From: Tetragenococcus halophilus subsp. flandriensis | GTDB lineage: Bacteria > Bacillota > Bacilli > Lactobacillales > Enterococcaceae | DNA: 60,945 bases | Direction: 5' to 3' | Assembly (NCBI RefSeq): GCF_030161475.1 | Contig: NZ_BSUG01000011.1 | Location: 1-60,945, forward strand | Position numbers and translations under genes: made by a program | The notes under the pieces: generated by a model | The model's database searches: none | The model's input: only the letters and a program-made list of their open reading frames with translations | Told to the model about the DNA's origin: nothing | Part shown: piece by piece, positions 1-7,739 of the stretch | How positions within the stretch are numbered: position 1 is the first letter of the stretch | Layout: each line of letters opens with the position of its first letter

Positions 1-37
1 CGAAATTTATATTAATATTAAGTTGGGTCATATCCAT
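1..37 (-). CDS. 5' end of an unidentified gene, cut by the window edge
   Basis: A minus-strand reading frame begins with ATG at 37-35 and runs off the window. It reads MDMTQLNININF. The sequence just upstream on that strand, AAAGGAAG, is a plausible ribosome site about 3 nt before the ATG. A TATAAT-like -10 lies at 114-109 with no good -35. The start codon sits inside an 11-bp inverted repeat (29-39 with 78-88), so translation could be structure-controlled. Twelve codons are too few to name the product. It could be a chance frame, but ribosome site, ATG and leader hairpin together favour a real gene. Confidence 0.4.
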   Translation of the reverse strand, partial: MDMTQLNININF

Positions 38-88
38 CTTCCTTTCTAATGTTTTCGGCTAAATAACATTGTAACAGAGATGGATATG
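29..88 (-). promoter_or_regulatory. Leader hairpin enclosing a start codon
   Basis: Positions 29-39 (CATATCCATCT on the plus strand) are the exact reverse complement of 78-88. In the minus-strand transcript the 3' arm contains the ATG of the edge gene. The 38-nt interval holds a second 6-bp inverted repeat (AATGTT with AACATT). Together they form a stacked structure over most of a leader of roughly 65 nt. The fold is read directly; a regulatory role is inference. Confidence 0.4.
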
Positions 89-138
89 ATCTCTTTTCTT
101 TTTACACAATTATATGGAAACAACTAAAGAAGAAACAC

Positions 139-545
139 TTGGCCCTAAGTCTTGCAGAGTAGGGTCAGCAAACAAGATTTCCTAACCTAAGTCTAGCAAA
201 GTAAGGTCAGCAAACGAGATTTTCTTACCCAAATATGAAAGAAGGGTCAGCAAATGAGATTTCCTGACCTAAATTTGGTGAAAAAGGGTTAACAAACAGC
301 GTTTCCTAAGCCAAGTTTAGTGAAGTTGGGTTAATAAAGTAGGGGCCAAAACTTTAACTGTTGGTCCCAAGTATAGCGAAGTAAAGGCCAACTATTTGGC
401 ATTTGTTCCTAGATCAAGCAAAGTAAGGACCATTAGCTGAGCAACTGGTCCGAAGTTTAACATAGAAGAGGCCATTCCCCTCTCTTTTGGCCTAAACCAA
501 GCGAGGGAAGGTCCAAAAGCTATAAAATTGGCCCTAAAGTCAAGA
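139..545. repeat. Degenerate 42-bp tandem array with alternating complementary arms (locus A)
   Basis: About ten diverged units of roughly 42 bp. The clearest units follow the plan arm (AGGNCCA), 13-nt loop, complementary arm (TGGNCCT), then a linker of about 15 nt close to AAGTNTAGCRAAGTA. Good examples are GGACCA...TGGTCC at 427-451, AGGCCA...TGGCCT at 468-492 and AGGTCCA...TGGCCCT at 509-535. Each has a 13-nt loop of unrelated sequence. Left-hand units carry GGTCAG/CTGACC arms instead. Because arms alternate with their complements, each arm could pair across the loop or across the linker. One unit near 315-345 is longer than 42 bp. No coding frame spans the array. Confidence 0.75.
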
Positions 546-565
546 GATGTAGTCTTAAAATTGTA

Positions 566-605
566 AGATATTGGAGGTAACTTTCTCTAGTTGCCTCCAA
601 TATCT
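566..605. repeat. Long hairpin, single unit with locus C arms; possible pepQ terminator
   Basis: AGATATTGGAGGTAACT at 566-582 faces its complement at 589-605 across a 6-nt loop, giving a 17-bp stem with one G-T wobble. Its core, ATTGGAGGT plus a 14-nt linker starting AACT plus GCCTCCAAT, matches the arms and linker of the array at 43298-43413. It lies between array A and the 3' end of pepQ. It could help end pepQ transcription, but no strong T-run follows on the minus strand. Confidence 0.6.
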
Positions 606-694
606 ATAAATAATGGTGATAATAAAGAAATCAAACGTTAATACAAACAAAAATCACCTGCCATTTTAAACAAAGTAGGTGATTTTTGCGTCAT

Positions 695-1798
695 TTATTC
701 AATAATTTGTAATTCTTTGTTGGTTTTAGTAAATGGTTGACAGCCATCCTTGGTAACATAAACACAGTCTTCTATACGTACACCAACTTCATTTGGCAGA
801 TAGATACCTGGTTCAATAGAAAAACACATACCTTCTTCTAAGACAAGGTCATTACCAGCAACTAGAGAAGGGTATTCATGAATTGTTGTACCAATACCGT
901 GGCCTAAGCGATGATTAAATGCTTCACCATAGCCATAATTTTCAATGACCTCACGGGCGATTCTATCCAACTCACTAGCTTTAATACCCGGTTTCACTGC
1001 CTCTTGTGCAGCAAGTTGTGCTTCTAGTACAATATCATAAATTTTACGTTGAAAGGCGGTAGGTTCTTTAAATGCCACAGTTCTTGTCGCATCACTACAA
1101 TAATCTTTCCAAAGAACACCTAAATCAAATAAAACAAAATGATTTTTTTGGACTGGGTCATCACCAGGCGTGCCATGTGGATTAGCCGCTTTAGCTCCGG
1201 CTAAAACTTCTGTATCAAATGACATTTTCGCTACACCTTTGCGTTTTAATTGATATTCAATTTCAGCGATGATCTCAGCTTCTGTAGCTCCTTCTTTAAT
1301 TGCGGAAAAACCAATCTCAAAAGCAACATCCGCCCAAGAGCCAGCTTCGATTAGCTTATCAATTTCTTTAGTTGTTTTGCGTAATTGCATTTGTTCAATG
1401 ACCGGTGTTAAGTTTTTAGAAAAATTTGTTTTGGGAAAATAAGCTGCAAAAGCTTCAAAATGATCTAAACTTAAAGAAGACTTTTCAATGGTAATGTCGG
1501 CTGGCGTACCATAACGATCACGAATTTCAGAAGCAATCATTTTCCAAGGATCTTGAGAATCTTGATAGCCAATAACATCATATTGCCAGGAGCTTTCTTT
1601 TGCAGCTTGTGCATCTAAAGCCGGGGTAAACAAAAAAGGTTCTTTATCAACAGAGAAAAATAGTGCTAGAATCCTTTCGTGGGGGTCACTTGCAAAACCA
1701 GTGAAGTAGGAAACAGTATTAGGATTTGTAATATAAACAAGATCTGTTCCATTCTTTTTCATCCAGTCAGTTAATTCGTTTATTTTTTTATCATTCAT
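695..1798 (-). CDS. pepQ: Xaa-Pro dipeptidase (M24 family metallopeptidase)
   Basis: Cytoplasmic proline-specific peptidase of 367 residues that cleaves X-Pro dipeptides, supplying amino acids after oligopeptide import. The pita-bread M24 metal ligands are all visible in the C-terminal half: Asp in FDLGVLWKDY, Asp in CSDATRT, His in GHGIGTTIHEYP, Glu in CFSIEPGIYL and Glu in GVRIEDCVYV. The N-terminal third is the usual creatinase/prolidase-like domain. I chose the ATG at 1798, which follows AGAAGGATATTT; an upstream in-frame ATG at 1831 has no ribosome site. It is divergent from ccpA, the classic pepQ-ccpA arrangement of lactobacilli and enterococci. Confidence 0.95.
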   Translation of the reverse strand: MNDKKINELTDWMKKNGTDLVYITNPNTVSYFTGFASDPHERILALFFSVDKEPFLFTPALDAQAAKESSWQYDVIGYQDSQDPWKMIASEIRDRYGTPADITIEKSSLSLDHFEAFAAYFPKTNFSKNLTPVIEQMQLRKTTKEIDKLIEAGSWADVAFEIGFSAIKEGATEAEIIAEIEYQLKRKGVAKMSFDTEVLAGAKAANPHGTPGDDPVQKNHFVLFDLGVLWKDYCSDATRTVAFKEPTAFQRKIYDIVLEAQLAAQEAVKPGIKASELDRIAREVIENYGYGEAFNHRLGHGIGTTIHEYPSLVAGNDLVLEEGMCFSIEPGIYLPNEVGVRIEDCVYVTKDGCQPFTKTNKELQIIE

Positions 1799-1909
1799 AA
1801 ATATCCTTCTTTCTACTAACTTAGCTAACATTCATTTTAGCATTCTTTGGATATAATTTCTAAAATTTACTTAAGAAAAAAGCATTTTCATGAAAAACAT
1901 GTAAAACGG

Positions 1910-1938
1910 TTGCACCTTTTTACAAAATTTGCTATTCT
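1910..1938 (+). promoter_or_regulatory. Probable ccpA promoter
   Basis: TTGCAC at 1910-1915, a 17-bp spacer and TATTCT at 1933-1938 form a sigma-A-like promoter about 60 bp before the ccpA start. The -35 overlaps an imperfect dyad (TGTAAAACGGTTGCA, from 1900) that resembles a cre site with one extra base, so autoregulation is possible but unproven. Confidence 0.5.
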
Positions 1939-1994
1939 AGAAAAGAAATGAAAATACTATTTTCAGAAAATAAAATGAACAAGGAGTTTTGAGA

Positions 1995-2996
1995 ATGGAA
2001 AAACAGACAATTACGATTTATGACGTTGCGCGTGAAGCGAATGTTTCAATGGCAACGGTATCGCGTGTCGTTAATGGAAACCCGAATGTGAAACCTGCGA
2101 CACGTAAGAAAGTTTTAGATGTGATCGACCGTCTCGATTATCGTCCAAATGCTGTAGCTCGTGGTTTAGCTAGCAAAAAAACAACTACGATCGGCGTTAT
2201 TATCCCTGATGTTAGCAATATGTTCTTTTCTTCGTTAGCACGCGGAATTGATGATATAGCTACTATGTATAAATATAATATTATTTTAGCAAATTCTGAT
2301 GGTGATAGTAATAAAGAAGTACAAGTTTTAAACAATCTATTGGCTAAACAAGTCGATGGTATTATTTTTATGGGTCACCGTATCACAGATGAAGTACGCG
2401 GGGAATTTTCACGTTCAAAAACGCCCGTAGTTTTAGCTGGTTCAATTGACCCAGATGAACAAGTAGGTAGTGTGAATATCGATTACACTAAAGCGACAAA
2501 AGAAGCTGTTTCTTTATTAGCTAAAAATGGTCATGAAAAAATTGCTTTTGTAAGTGGTGCACTTATTGATGCGATTAATGGACAAAACCGTTTGACTGGC
2601 TATAAAGAAGGACTAAAGGAAAATAACTTAGAATATAACGAAGGTATGATTTTTGAAGCTCCTTATGAATTTAAAGAAGGTTTAGCTTTAGTAGATCGTA
2701 TTTTGAATAGTGGTGCAACAGCAGCTTATGTTACTGACGATGAATTAGCTATCGGTGTTTTAGATGGTTTATATGACGCAGGCGTAAACGTTCCAGAAGA
2801 CTTTGAAATTATTACTAGCAATAATACGCTTTTGACTGATGTCGCTCGTCCACGTCTTTCAAGCGTTACGCAACCACTATATGACATAGGTGCGGTAGCA
2901 ACCAGATTGCTAACAAAATTGATGAACAAAGAAGAGATCGAACAAAAAACCATTGTTCTACCATCAAGTATTATGGAAAAAGGTTCGACCAAATAA
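1995..2996 (+). CDS. ccpA: Catabolite control protein A (LacI family)
   Basis: Master regulator of carbon catabolite control, 333 residues. With HPr-Ser-P it binds cre sites to repress or activate sugar genes. The N-terminal LacI-type helix-turn-helix is clear (TIYDVAREANVSMATVSRVV), with the hinge helix NAVARGLASKKT near residues 55-65. The remaining 270 residues are the periplasmic-binding-protein-like core. AAGGAG at 1981-1986 selects the ATG at 1995; the TTG at 1989 is too close to it. Divergent pepQ supports the assignment. Likely targets here are the PTS and beta-glucoside operons. Confidence 0.95.
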   Translation: MEKQTITIYDVAREANVSMATVSRVVNGNPNVKPATRKKVLDVIDRLDYRPNAVARGLASKKTTTIGVIIPDVSNMFFSSLARGIDDIATMYKYNIILANSDGDSNKEVQVLNNLLAKQVDGIIFMGHRITDEVRGEFSRSKTPVVLAGSIDPDEQVGSVNIDYTKATKEAVSLLAKNGHEKIAFVSGALIDAINGQNRLTGYKEGLKENNLEYNEGMIFEAPYEFKEGLALVDRILNSGATAAYVTDDELAIGVLDGLYDAGVNVPEDFEIITSNNTLLTDVARPRLSSVTQPLYDIGAVATRLLTKLMNKEEIEQKTIVLPSSIMEKGSTK

Positions 2997-3025
2997 AAGT
3001 TAATCTATTAAAGTAAAAGGGTTGA

Positions 3026-3072
3026 AGCGACCTACAAAGTTAGAACAGCACTAACTTTTGTAGGTCGCTATT
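3026..3072 (+). terminator. ccpA terminator
   Basis: Long hairpin with arms AGCGACCTACAAAGTTA (3026-3042) and a near-exact complement at 3052-3069, followed by an A/T-rich tail. Confidence 0.7.
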
Positions 3073-3318
3073 TATATGGAAAAAGATAGACTTAAATATT
3101 GAAACCGACTAATAAAATGTTTATGTTGAAATTAATAACTAATTATTCTTAGTAAAAAGATAGGCTTTAAGAGAACTGAATTAAATTTATTAGTGTCACA
3201 TAGTACCTCTTTACGTTCATCACAATAAAGAGTAGTTCATTTACATTTTTTGTGAAGGATACTTGTGGTAAGAACATTTGTAAGCGGTTATCATTAAGCT
3301 AGAAAGGTTGAGTAGCAT
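3073..3318. other. AT-rich intergenic region before the PRD operon
   Basis: Apart from the cre-like site at 3279-3293 I see no gene or strong structure here. It presumably contains the promoter of the PRD-type regulator, but no convincing -35/-10 pair stands out. Confidence 0.5.
3279..3293 (+). promoter_or_regulatory. cre-like site upstream of the PRD regulator
   Basis: TGTAAGCGGTTATCA resembles the CcpA box but has one extra base relative to the usual spacing. It lies about 25 bp before the start codon at 3319, where CcpA binding would repress. Assignment is by pattern only. Confidence 0.4.
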
Positions 3319-5370
3319 ATGGGTAAACGAAGTCATGAAATATTTTATCAGTTAATAAAAAAGAGGGTGATAAGCGAAGTAGAATTATTAGAGGAATTTA
3401 ACATTTCTTCTAGACAGTTGCAATATAGCATAGAAAATATAAATGAGGAATTAAAAATGAATCAACTTCCTTTGATAGAAAAGAATAATGGTCATTACTA
3501 TAGTAATTTAGACACGGAAGATTATTTTGCAATGAACTGGGAAATTAAAGATATGTATTTTCCGAGAGAAGATCGTGTACGTTTAATTATTTTAATGATT
3601 ATGTCGAGAAATCAACCTTTATCATTAGATCATTTCTCCATTGACTTAAAGATAAGTAAAAATACAGCACTAACATATGTTAAAAAATCAACAATTTTTT
3701 TAGAGGAAAACGAGTTAACTTTAAAATTCACTCGTAAAGAAGGCTATCATATCCTGGGTGATGAATGGGATAAAAGAACGATTTTATTTCAAGTTATTAC
3801 TAAATTATACAAAAAATACGGCGAAAAGATTACGAAACAGCTTTTGGGAGGTAGTCAAAAATATACAAGGATAACTAAACAAAATATAGTAATGATTGAA
3901 AATTATTTAAATATTAAATATGTTGATGAAGAATTTTATCCATTAGTATATTTTATTGCGGTAGTTTTTCAGAGGATAGACAAAGGGAAAAGTATTGAGG
4001 GAAGTCGAATACGTGATAAGCAAGAAATAGAAAATACAGCTATCTACCAATCTTTGCTTTATCTAATGGTTGATTTACCGAATATTTCTACAAATGAAAA
4101 GTTATTTCTTGCTCTTCAGTTATTAAGTACAAATGTACGTAATAAAAATATATTAAAAGATAAAGATCTACCATTGTTAGAAAATGCTTTATGGGAATTT
4201 TTAATAGAATTCGAGGCAAATACATTTTTAGTATTAAAAGATAAAAAAGAATTATTACAAAAGTTGATTAATCATTTTCGACCAGCATATTATCGAATTA
4301 AGTATAATATTTCAATAGAAAATATGTTGTATGAACAAATTCAATCTGAATATAGAGTGTTACACAACTTTGTTTGTCATTCTATCAAACCTTTGGAAAA
4401 TTTTTTTCAGACACCAATTGCGGATGAAGAAGTTGCTTATATTACACTCTTTATTGGTGGACACTTACTTGAAAAAGATTCAAGCAATTTTGAGGATAAA
4501 ATTATCAAAGCTGTTATCTTATGTCCAAATGGCATTTCAATGTCCAATTTGATTGAAAATAATTTAATAGATCTGTTTCCTGAATTCCTTTTTTATCCAA
4601 CAAGTTCAATACGTGAATACCAAGACTTTAAGTTACCCCATAACATTGTTTTTTCAACTGTTCCAGTTCAGTCAACTAGAAAAGTATACGTGATTAACGA
4701 TATTCTTAATAAAACTGAACAAATTAGATTAAGACAGTATGTTATTAAAGACATATTCAATATGGATTTTTCAGGGATCACTTCAGAAGACATTATGGAA
4801 GTTGTAAAAAAATATACTATGATTTCCGATAAATCTAATTTACAGAATCAGTTAGATATGTTGTTGCTAAAAGGAAAAGATCAGATTAGTAAAGTAAAAG
4901 GTAATGTAGTAACTGAAGAGCCACGTTTATTTGAGTTATTGAATAAAGAACAAATAATTATCAGTAATGAAAATTTAGAATGGGTAGTTGCTTTAGAAAA
5001 ACTTAGCAATATATTATTTAATGAAAAAATAATTGGACGTGAATATCAAAATATTTTGATTAAAGAGTACTCAAATATGCCTAATTATATTTTAATTAGA
5101 AATAAAATTACTTTGCCACATCTAGCTCCTAGTTTAGCAGAGCAAAAGCTGGGAGTGAGTATGTTACTAACAGATAAAGGAATTTCTTATGGAAATCAAA
5201 CTGTTAATTTAGCAATTTTATTAACGACACCTGACAAAACAAGCCATTTAAGTACTCTTTATGATATTAATAAATTGGCACATGATGAAAATTTTATAAA
5301 TGAAATAATTAACATGAAATCTAAGGAAAGGATTATTCTGTCAATTGAAGAGTTTTTCAGTAAAGATTAG
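3319..5370 (+). CDS. PRD-domain transcriptional regulator with EIIB- and EIIA-like domains (MtlR/BglG type)
   Basis: A 683-residue PTS-controlled regulator, probably the activator of the downstream operon. The order seen is: N-terminal winged-helix regions (about 1-160), two PTS regulation domains (about 170-390), an EIIB-like segment starting near VILCPNGISMSN (about 395-480) and a C-terminal type-2 EIIA-like domain (about 530-680) with the candidate phospho-His in ITLPHLAP. In this family, phosphorylation by HPr and by the cognate EIIB tunes activity to sugar availability. The ATG at 3319 follows AGAAAGGTTGAG. The gene is 56 bp ahead of the isomerase and co-oriented with it. The sugar cannot be read from the sequence. 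Confidence 0.85.
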   Translation: MGKRSHEIFYQLIKKRVISEVELLEEFNISSRQLQYSIENINEELKMNQLPLIEKNNGHYYSNLDTEDYFAMNWEIKDMYFPREDRVRLIILMIMSRNQPLSLDHFSIDLKISKNTALTYVKKSTIFLEENELTLKFTRKEGYHILGDEWDKRTILFQVITKLYKKYGEKITKQLLGGSQKYTRITKQNIVMIENYLNIKYVDEEFYPLVYFIAVVFQRIDKGKSIEGSRIRDKQEIENTAIYQSLLYLMVDLPNISTNEKLFLALQLLSTNVRNKNILKDKDLPLLENALWEFLIEFEANTFLVLKDKKELLQKLINHFRPAYYRIKYNISIENMLYEQIQSEYRVLHNFVCHSIKPLENFFQTPIADEEVAYITLFIGGHLLEKDSSNFEDKIIKAVILCPNGISMSNLIENNLIDLFPEFLFYPTSSIREYQDFKLPHNIVFSTVPVQSTRKVYVINDILNKTEQIRLRQYVIKDIFNMDFSGITSEDIMEVVKKYTMISDKSNLQNQLDMLLLKGKDQISKVKGNVVTEEPRLFELLNKEQIIISNENLEWVVALEKLSNILFNEKIIGREYQNILIKEYSNMPNYILIRNKITLPHLAPSLAEQKLGVSMLLTDKGISYGNQTVNLAILLTTPDKTSHLSTLYDINKLAHDENFINEIINMKSKERIILSIEEFFSKD

Positions 5371-5426
5371 CAACAAAAATAAGTATCATTTAATAAAATG
5401 TTAACAGAAATAATAAGGGGGAAATT

Positions 5427-5969
5427 ATGAGAACAAAAATAGCTGTAGCCTGTGATGATGTAGGTTTTGAAACAAAAGATAAATTAGTTAAATATCTAGT
5501 AGAAAATAAAAATGCTGAAATTATTTATGATCCTGTAAAACAAAAGAAAGATGGAAAACATACTTATGCAAAATTAGCGGATGAGATGGCAGAGTTAATA
5601 CAAAGAGATGAATGTCGTTTGGGAATTTATATTTGTGGAACAGGTATAGGTTTTACTTGTCAAGCTAATAAACATTGGGGAATTCGTGCTGTTCCTGTAA
5701 CAGATACTTACTCGGCACGTAGAGCTAGGCTCAGTCAGAACGCTCAAATAATTGGTTTAGGTTGTCGAGTAAATGGATTAGAATCCATGGAGATGGTTTT
5801 GGATGCTTGGTATGATGAAGCGTTTGATTTTCAAAAAGCGCGGGAAAACTCTATAAGAAACCTTTTAATTGCTGAAGAAAATGATAACAAATTATTAAAA
5901 AAACCATATTATATTGCGTGGAATATGGGTTTTAAAGAAGATATAACAAATAATAAAGGAGGAAACTAG
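5427..5969 (+). CDS. RpiB/LacA/LacB-family sugar-phosphate isomerase
   Basis: A 180-residue aldose-ketose phosphate isomerase, slightly longer than typical RpiB (about 150). The RpiB signature is present: N-terminal IAVACDDVGFE, the CGTGIGF loop with the catalytic-type Cys at residue 70, ANKHWGIRA and the closing GLGCRVNG. The segment that in classical RpiB/LacAB reads H-N-D-A-N is SQNAQI here, so the ring-opening His of pentose enzymes is absent. From memory, similar variants occur among RpiB-like enzymes acting on tetrose phosphates. The start follows AATAAGGGGGAAATT. First enzyme gene of the PTS operon; it should act on the phosphorylated product of the transporter. Confidence 0.8.
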   Translation: MRTKIAVACDDVGFETKDKLVKYLVENKNAEIIYDPVKQKKDGKHTYAKLADEMAELIQRDECRLGIYICGTGIGFTCQANKHWGIRAVPVTDTYSARRARLSQNAQIIGLGCRVNGLESMEMVLDAWYDEAFDFQKARENSIRNLLIAEENDNKLLKKPYYIAWNMGFKEDITNNKGGN

Positions 5970-6032
5970 TTTCTAAAGGAAAAACTAGCTAAGTTTGTTA
6001 AAAATCTTTTAGTTTGAACTAGTAACAATATT

Positions 6033-7388
6033 ATGGAATTAATAACGCAGCTTATCAATGATTTAGGGAATTTTATTTTTATTCCACTAATTTTCTTAAT
6101 TTTTATGATAATTCTAGGGCGTCCTATTGCTGAAGCAATTCAATCGTCTATGAAAGTTGGTATTGGTTTTATTTCGTTGTCTATGGTAACTGATTTTATG
6201 TTAGGACAATTGCAGCCTGCAATATCGGGCCTGGCAGAAAAAACTGGATCTTCTTTAAATGCTATTGATGTTGGTGGAGCAGCTACTGCGGTTATGGGAT
6301 TTGGTTCTAATATTGGAGCCTTAGTGATTCCAATATGTGTAGGTGTGAATATTATTATGTTGGTACTTAAGATTACTGACTGTGTAAATGTAGATGTATT
6401 CAATTTACATCAAAATGCTTCAATGGGTGCCATTGTTGCTGTTTACTCTGGTAATTTATTGTATGGCATTTTGACTGCAGGTTTATTTCATGTTTGGGCA
6501 TTAATCGGAACTGATTTAGGAATGAAACAAAATGAAGAATTTTTTGGATTACCTGAGGGAGTGTCAATTTCACACCCAGTCGCAAATACTTATTTAATTT
6601 TTGCTTATCCGTTTAATTGGTTATTTGATCATATACCTGGTATAAACAAAATTAATATAACTGCTGAATCAATTCAAAAACGATTTGGTATGTTTGGAGA
6701 TCCAAGTGTAATTGGTTTTATTTTAGGAATTTTACTAGGAGTAGCGGGCTTTGACTGGGGAGAGCCATATAGTGCTGTTATTTCAAGTTTACAATTAGGG
6801 ATGTATTTAGGAGCAGTTATGATTTTATTACCTAAAATGACTTCAATCATGATGGAGGGGTTAGTTCCACTTTCTAATGCTGCTCGAACCAAACTTGTTA
6901 AACGCTTTCCTAAACGAAAAATTAATGTTGGGATGGATACAGCATTAATTATAGGAGACCCTTCCGTTGTTGCTTCAGCTTTGTTATTGATTCCTTCTTT
7001 AGTTGTTTTGGCAACTATTCTACCTGGTAATAAGGTAATGCCAATGGGGGATTTACCTATGCTAGTTTTTTATATTGCATGTATGGTCCCAGTATTCAAA
7101 GGAAATATTTTTAGAACATGGTTATCATCATTTGTATTGTTTGGGGGAGGTTTATACATTGCTTCATGGATGACTCCTGCAACAAACGAAGCGTTTATCA
7201 ACTTTGGTGGAGATGCAACAAATACAGGCGTTATGTATTCTTCACTTGATCCTTCAGCAAATCCATTTATTGCTTTATTTGCTGGTGCTAGTCATATTGG
7301 AATTTTTGGATATATTTTAATTGGCTTACTATTAGTATCAGTTGGTTATTTATTACAGAAACGAAAAAAGAAATTGGTAAATCTTTGA
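6033..7388 (+). CDS. PTS EIIC component, galactitol (GatC) family
   Basis: Membrane permease subunit of 451 residues with about ten hydrophobic segments. It is predicted to move a sugar or sugar alcohol across the membrane while EIIB phosphorylates it. GatC-like features include the N-terminal FIPLIFLIFMIILGRPI segment, GFGSNIGALVIPICVG and a C-terminal FAGASHIGIFGYI stretch. Only the ATG at 6033 fits, because an in-frame TGA lies at 6015-6017. Unusually, no Shine-Dalgarno precedes it; the nearest, AAAGGAGG at 5955-5962, sits inside the end of the isomerase gene 70 nt upstream. EIIB and EIIA follow. Confidence 0.85.
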   Translation: MELITQLINDLGNFIFIPLIFLIFMIILGRPIAEAIQSSMKVGIGFISLSMVTDFMLGQLQPAISGLAEKTGSSLNAIDVGGAATAVMGFGSNIGALVIPICVGVNIIMLVLKITDCVNVDVFNLHQNASMGAIVAVYSGNLLYGILTAGLFHVWALIGTDLGMKQNEEFFGLPEGVSISHPVANTYLIFAYPFNWLFDHIPGINKINITAESIQKRFGMFGDPSVIGFILGILLGVAGFDWGEPYSAVISSLQLGMYLGAVMILLPKMTSIMMEGLVPLSNAARTKLVKRFPKRKINVGMDTALIIGDPSVVASALLLIPSLVVLATILPGNKVMPMGDLPMLVFYIACMVPVFKGNIFRTWLSSFVLFGGGLYIASWMTPATNEAFINFGGDATNTGVMYSSLDPSANPFIALFAGASHIGIFGYILIGLLLVSVGYLLQKRKKKLVNL

Positions 7389-7426
7389 TTATTATAAATA
7401 TTTGATTAGGAAAGGAAGAAAAAATA

Positions 7427-7717
7427 ATGTGTAAAAAAATTTTGGTTGTATGTGGTAATGGAATTGCTTCTTCATCAATAATGGTTTCAGTTTTAGAAGA
7501 CTATTTAAAAGGACAAGATATTCAAAATGTTGACGTTCAAAAAGCCTCATTAATGGATTGTAGTGCTGAAAAATTTAATAGCTTTGATTTAGTTGTTTCT
7601 TCAACAAAAATCAACAACCCTAAAGTAACTACTAAAATTATTATGGGAGTGGGACTTTTAACTGGAATTGGAGAAGATGAAGTATTTGAACAAATAAAAA
7701 ATGAAATTGAAAACTAG
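7427..7717 (+). CDS. PTS EIIB component, galactitol (GatB) family
   Basis: Cytoplasmic phosphocarrier of 96 residues. The phospho-cysteine loop is KILVVCGNGIASSSIM near the N-terminus, typical of galactitol/ascorbate-type EIIB. It receives phosphate from EIIA and passes it to the sugar bound by EIIC. The ATG follows AGGAAAGGAAG. The 3' end is followed within 23 nt by the EIIA start, so the two are probably translated together. It may also signal to the EIIB-sensing PRD regulator upstream. Confidence 0.88.
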   Translation: MCKKILVVCGNGIASSSIMVSVLEDYLKGQDIQNVDVQKASLMDCSAEKFNSFDLVVSSTKINNPKVTTKIIMGVGLLTGIGEDEVFEQIKNEIEN

Positions 7718-7739
7718 TGAAAGGTATGTAGGTGAAGGA

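Noticed and set aside
139-545. Possible CRISPR array
   Set aside because: Units are contiguous and degenerate along their whole length, with no constant repeat of 24-37 bp separated by unique spacers, and no cas genes are near.
4331-4552. 73-residue frame inside the PRD regulator
   Set aside because: Overlaps a conserved long gene in another frame with no family resemblance.
7701-7739. Upstream EIIA start overlapping EIIB
   Set aside because: No ribosome site at correct spacing, and it would make the protein longer than the family norm.
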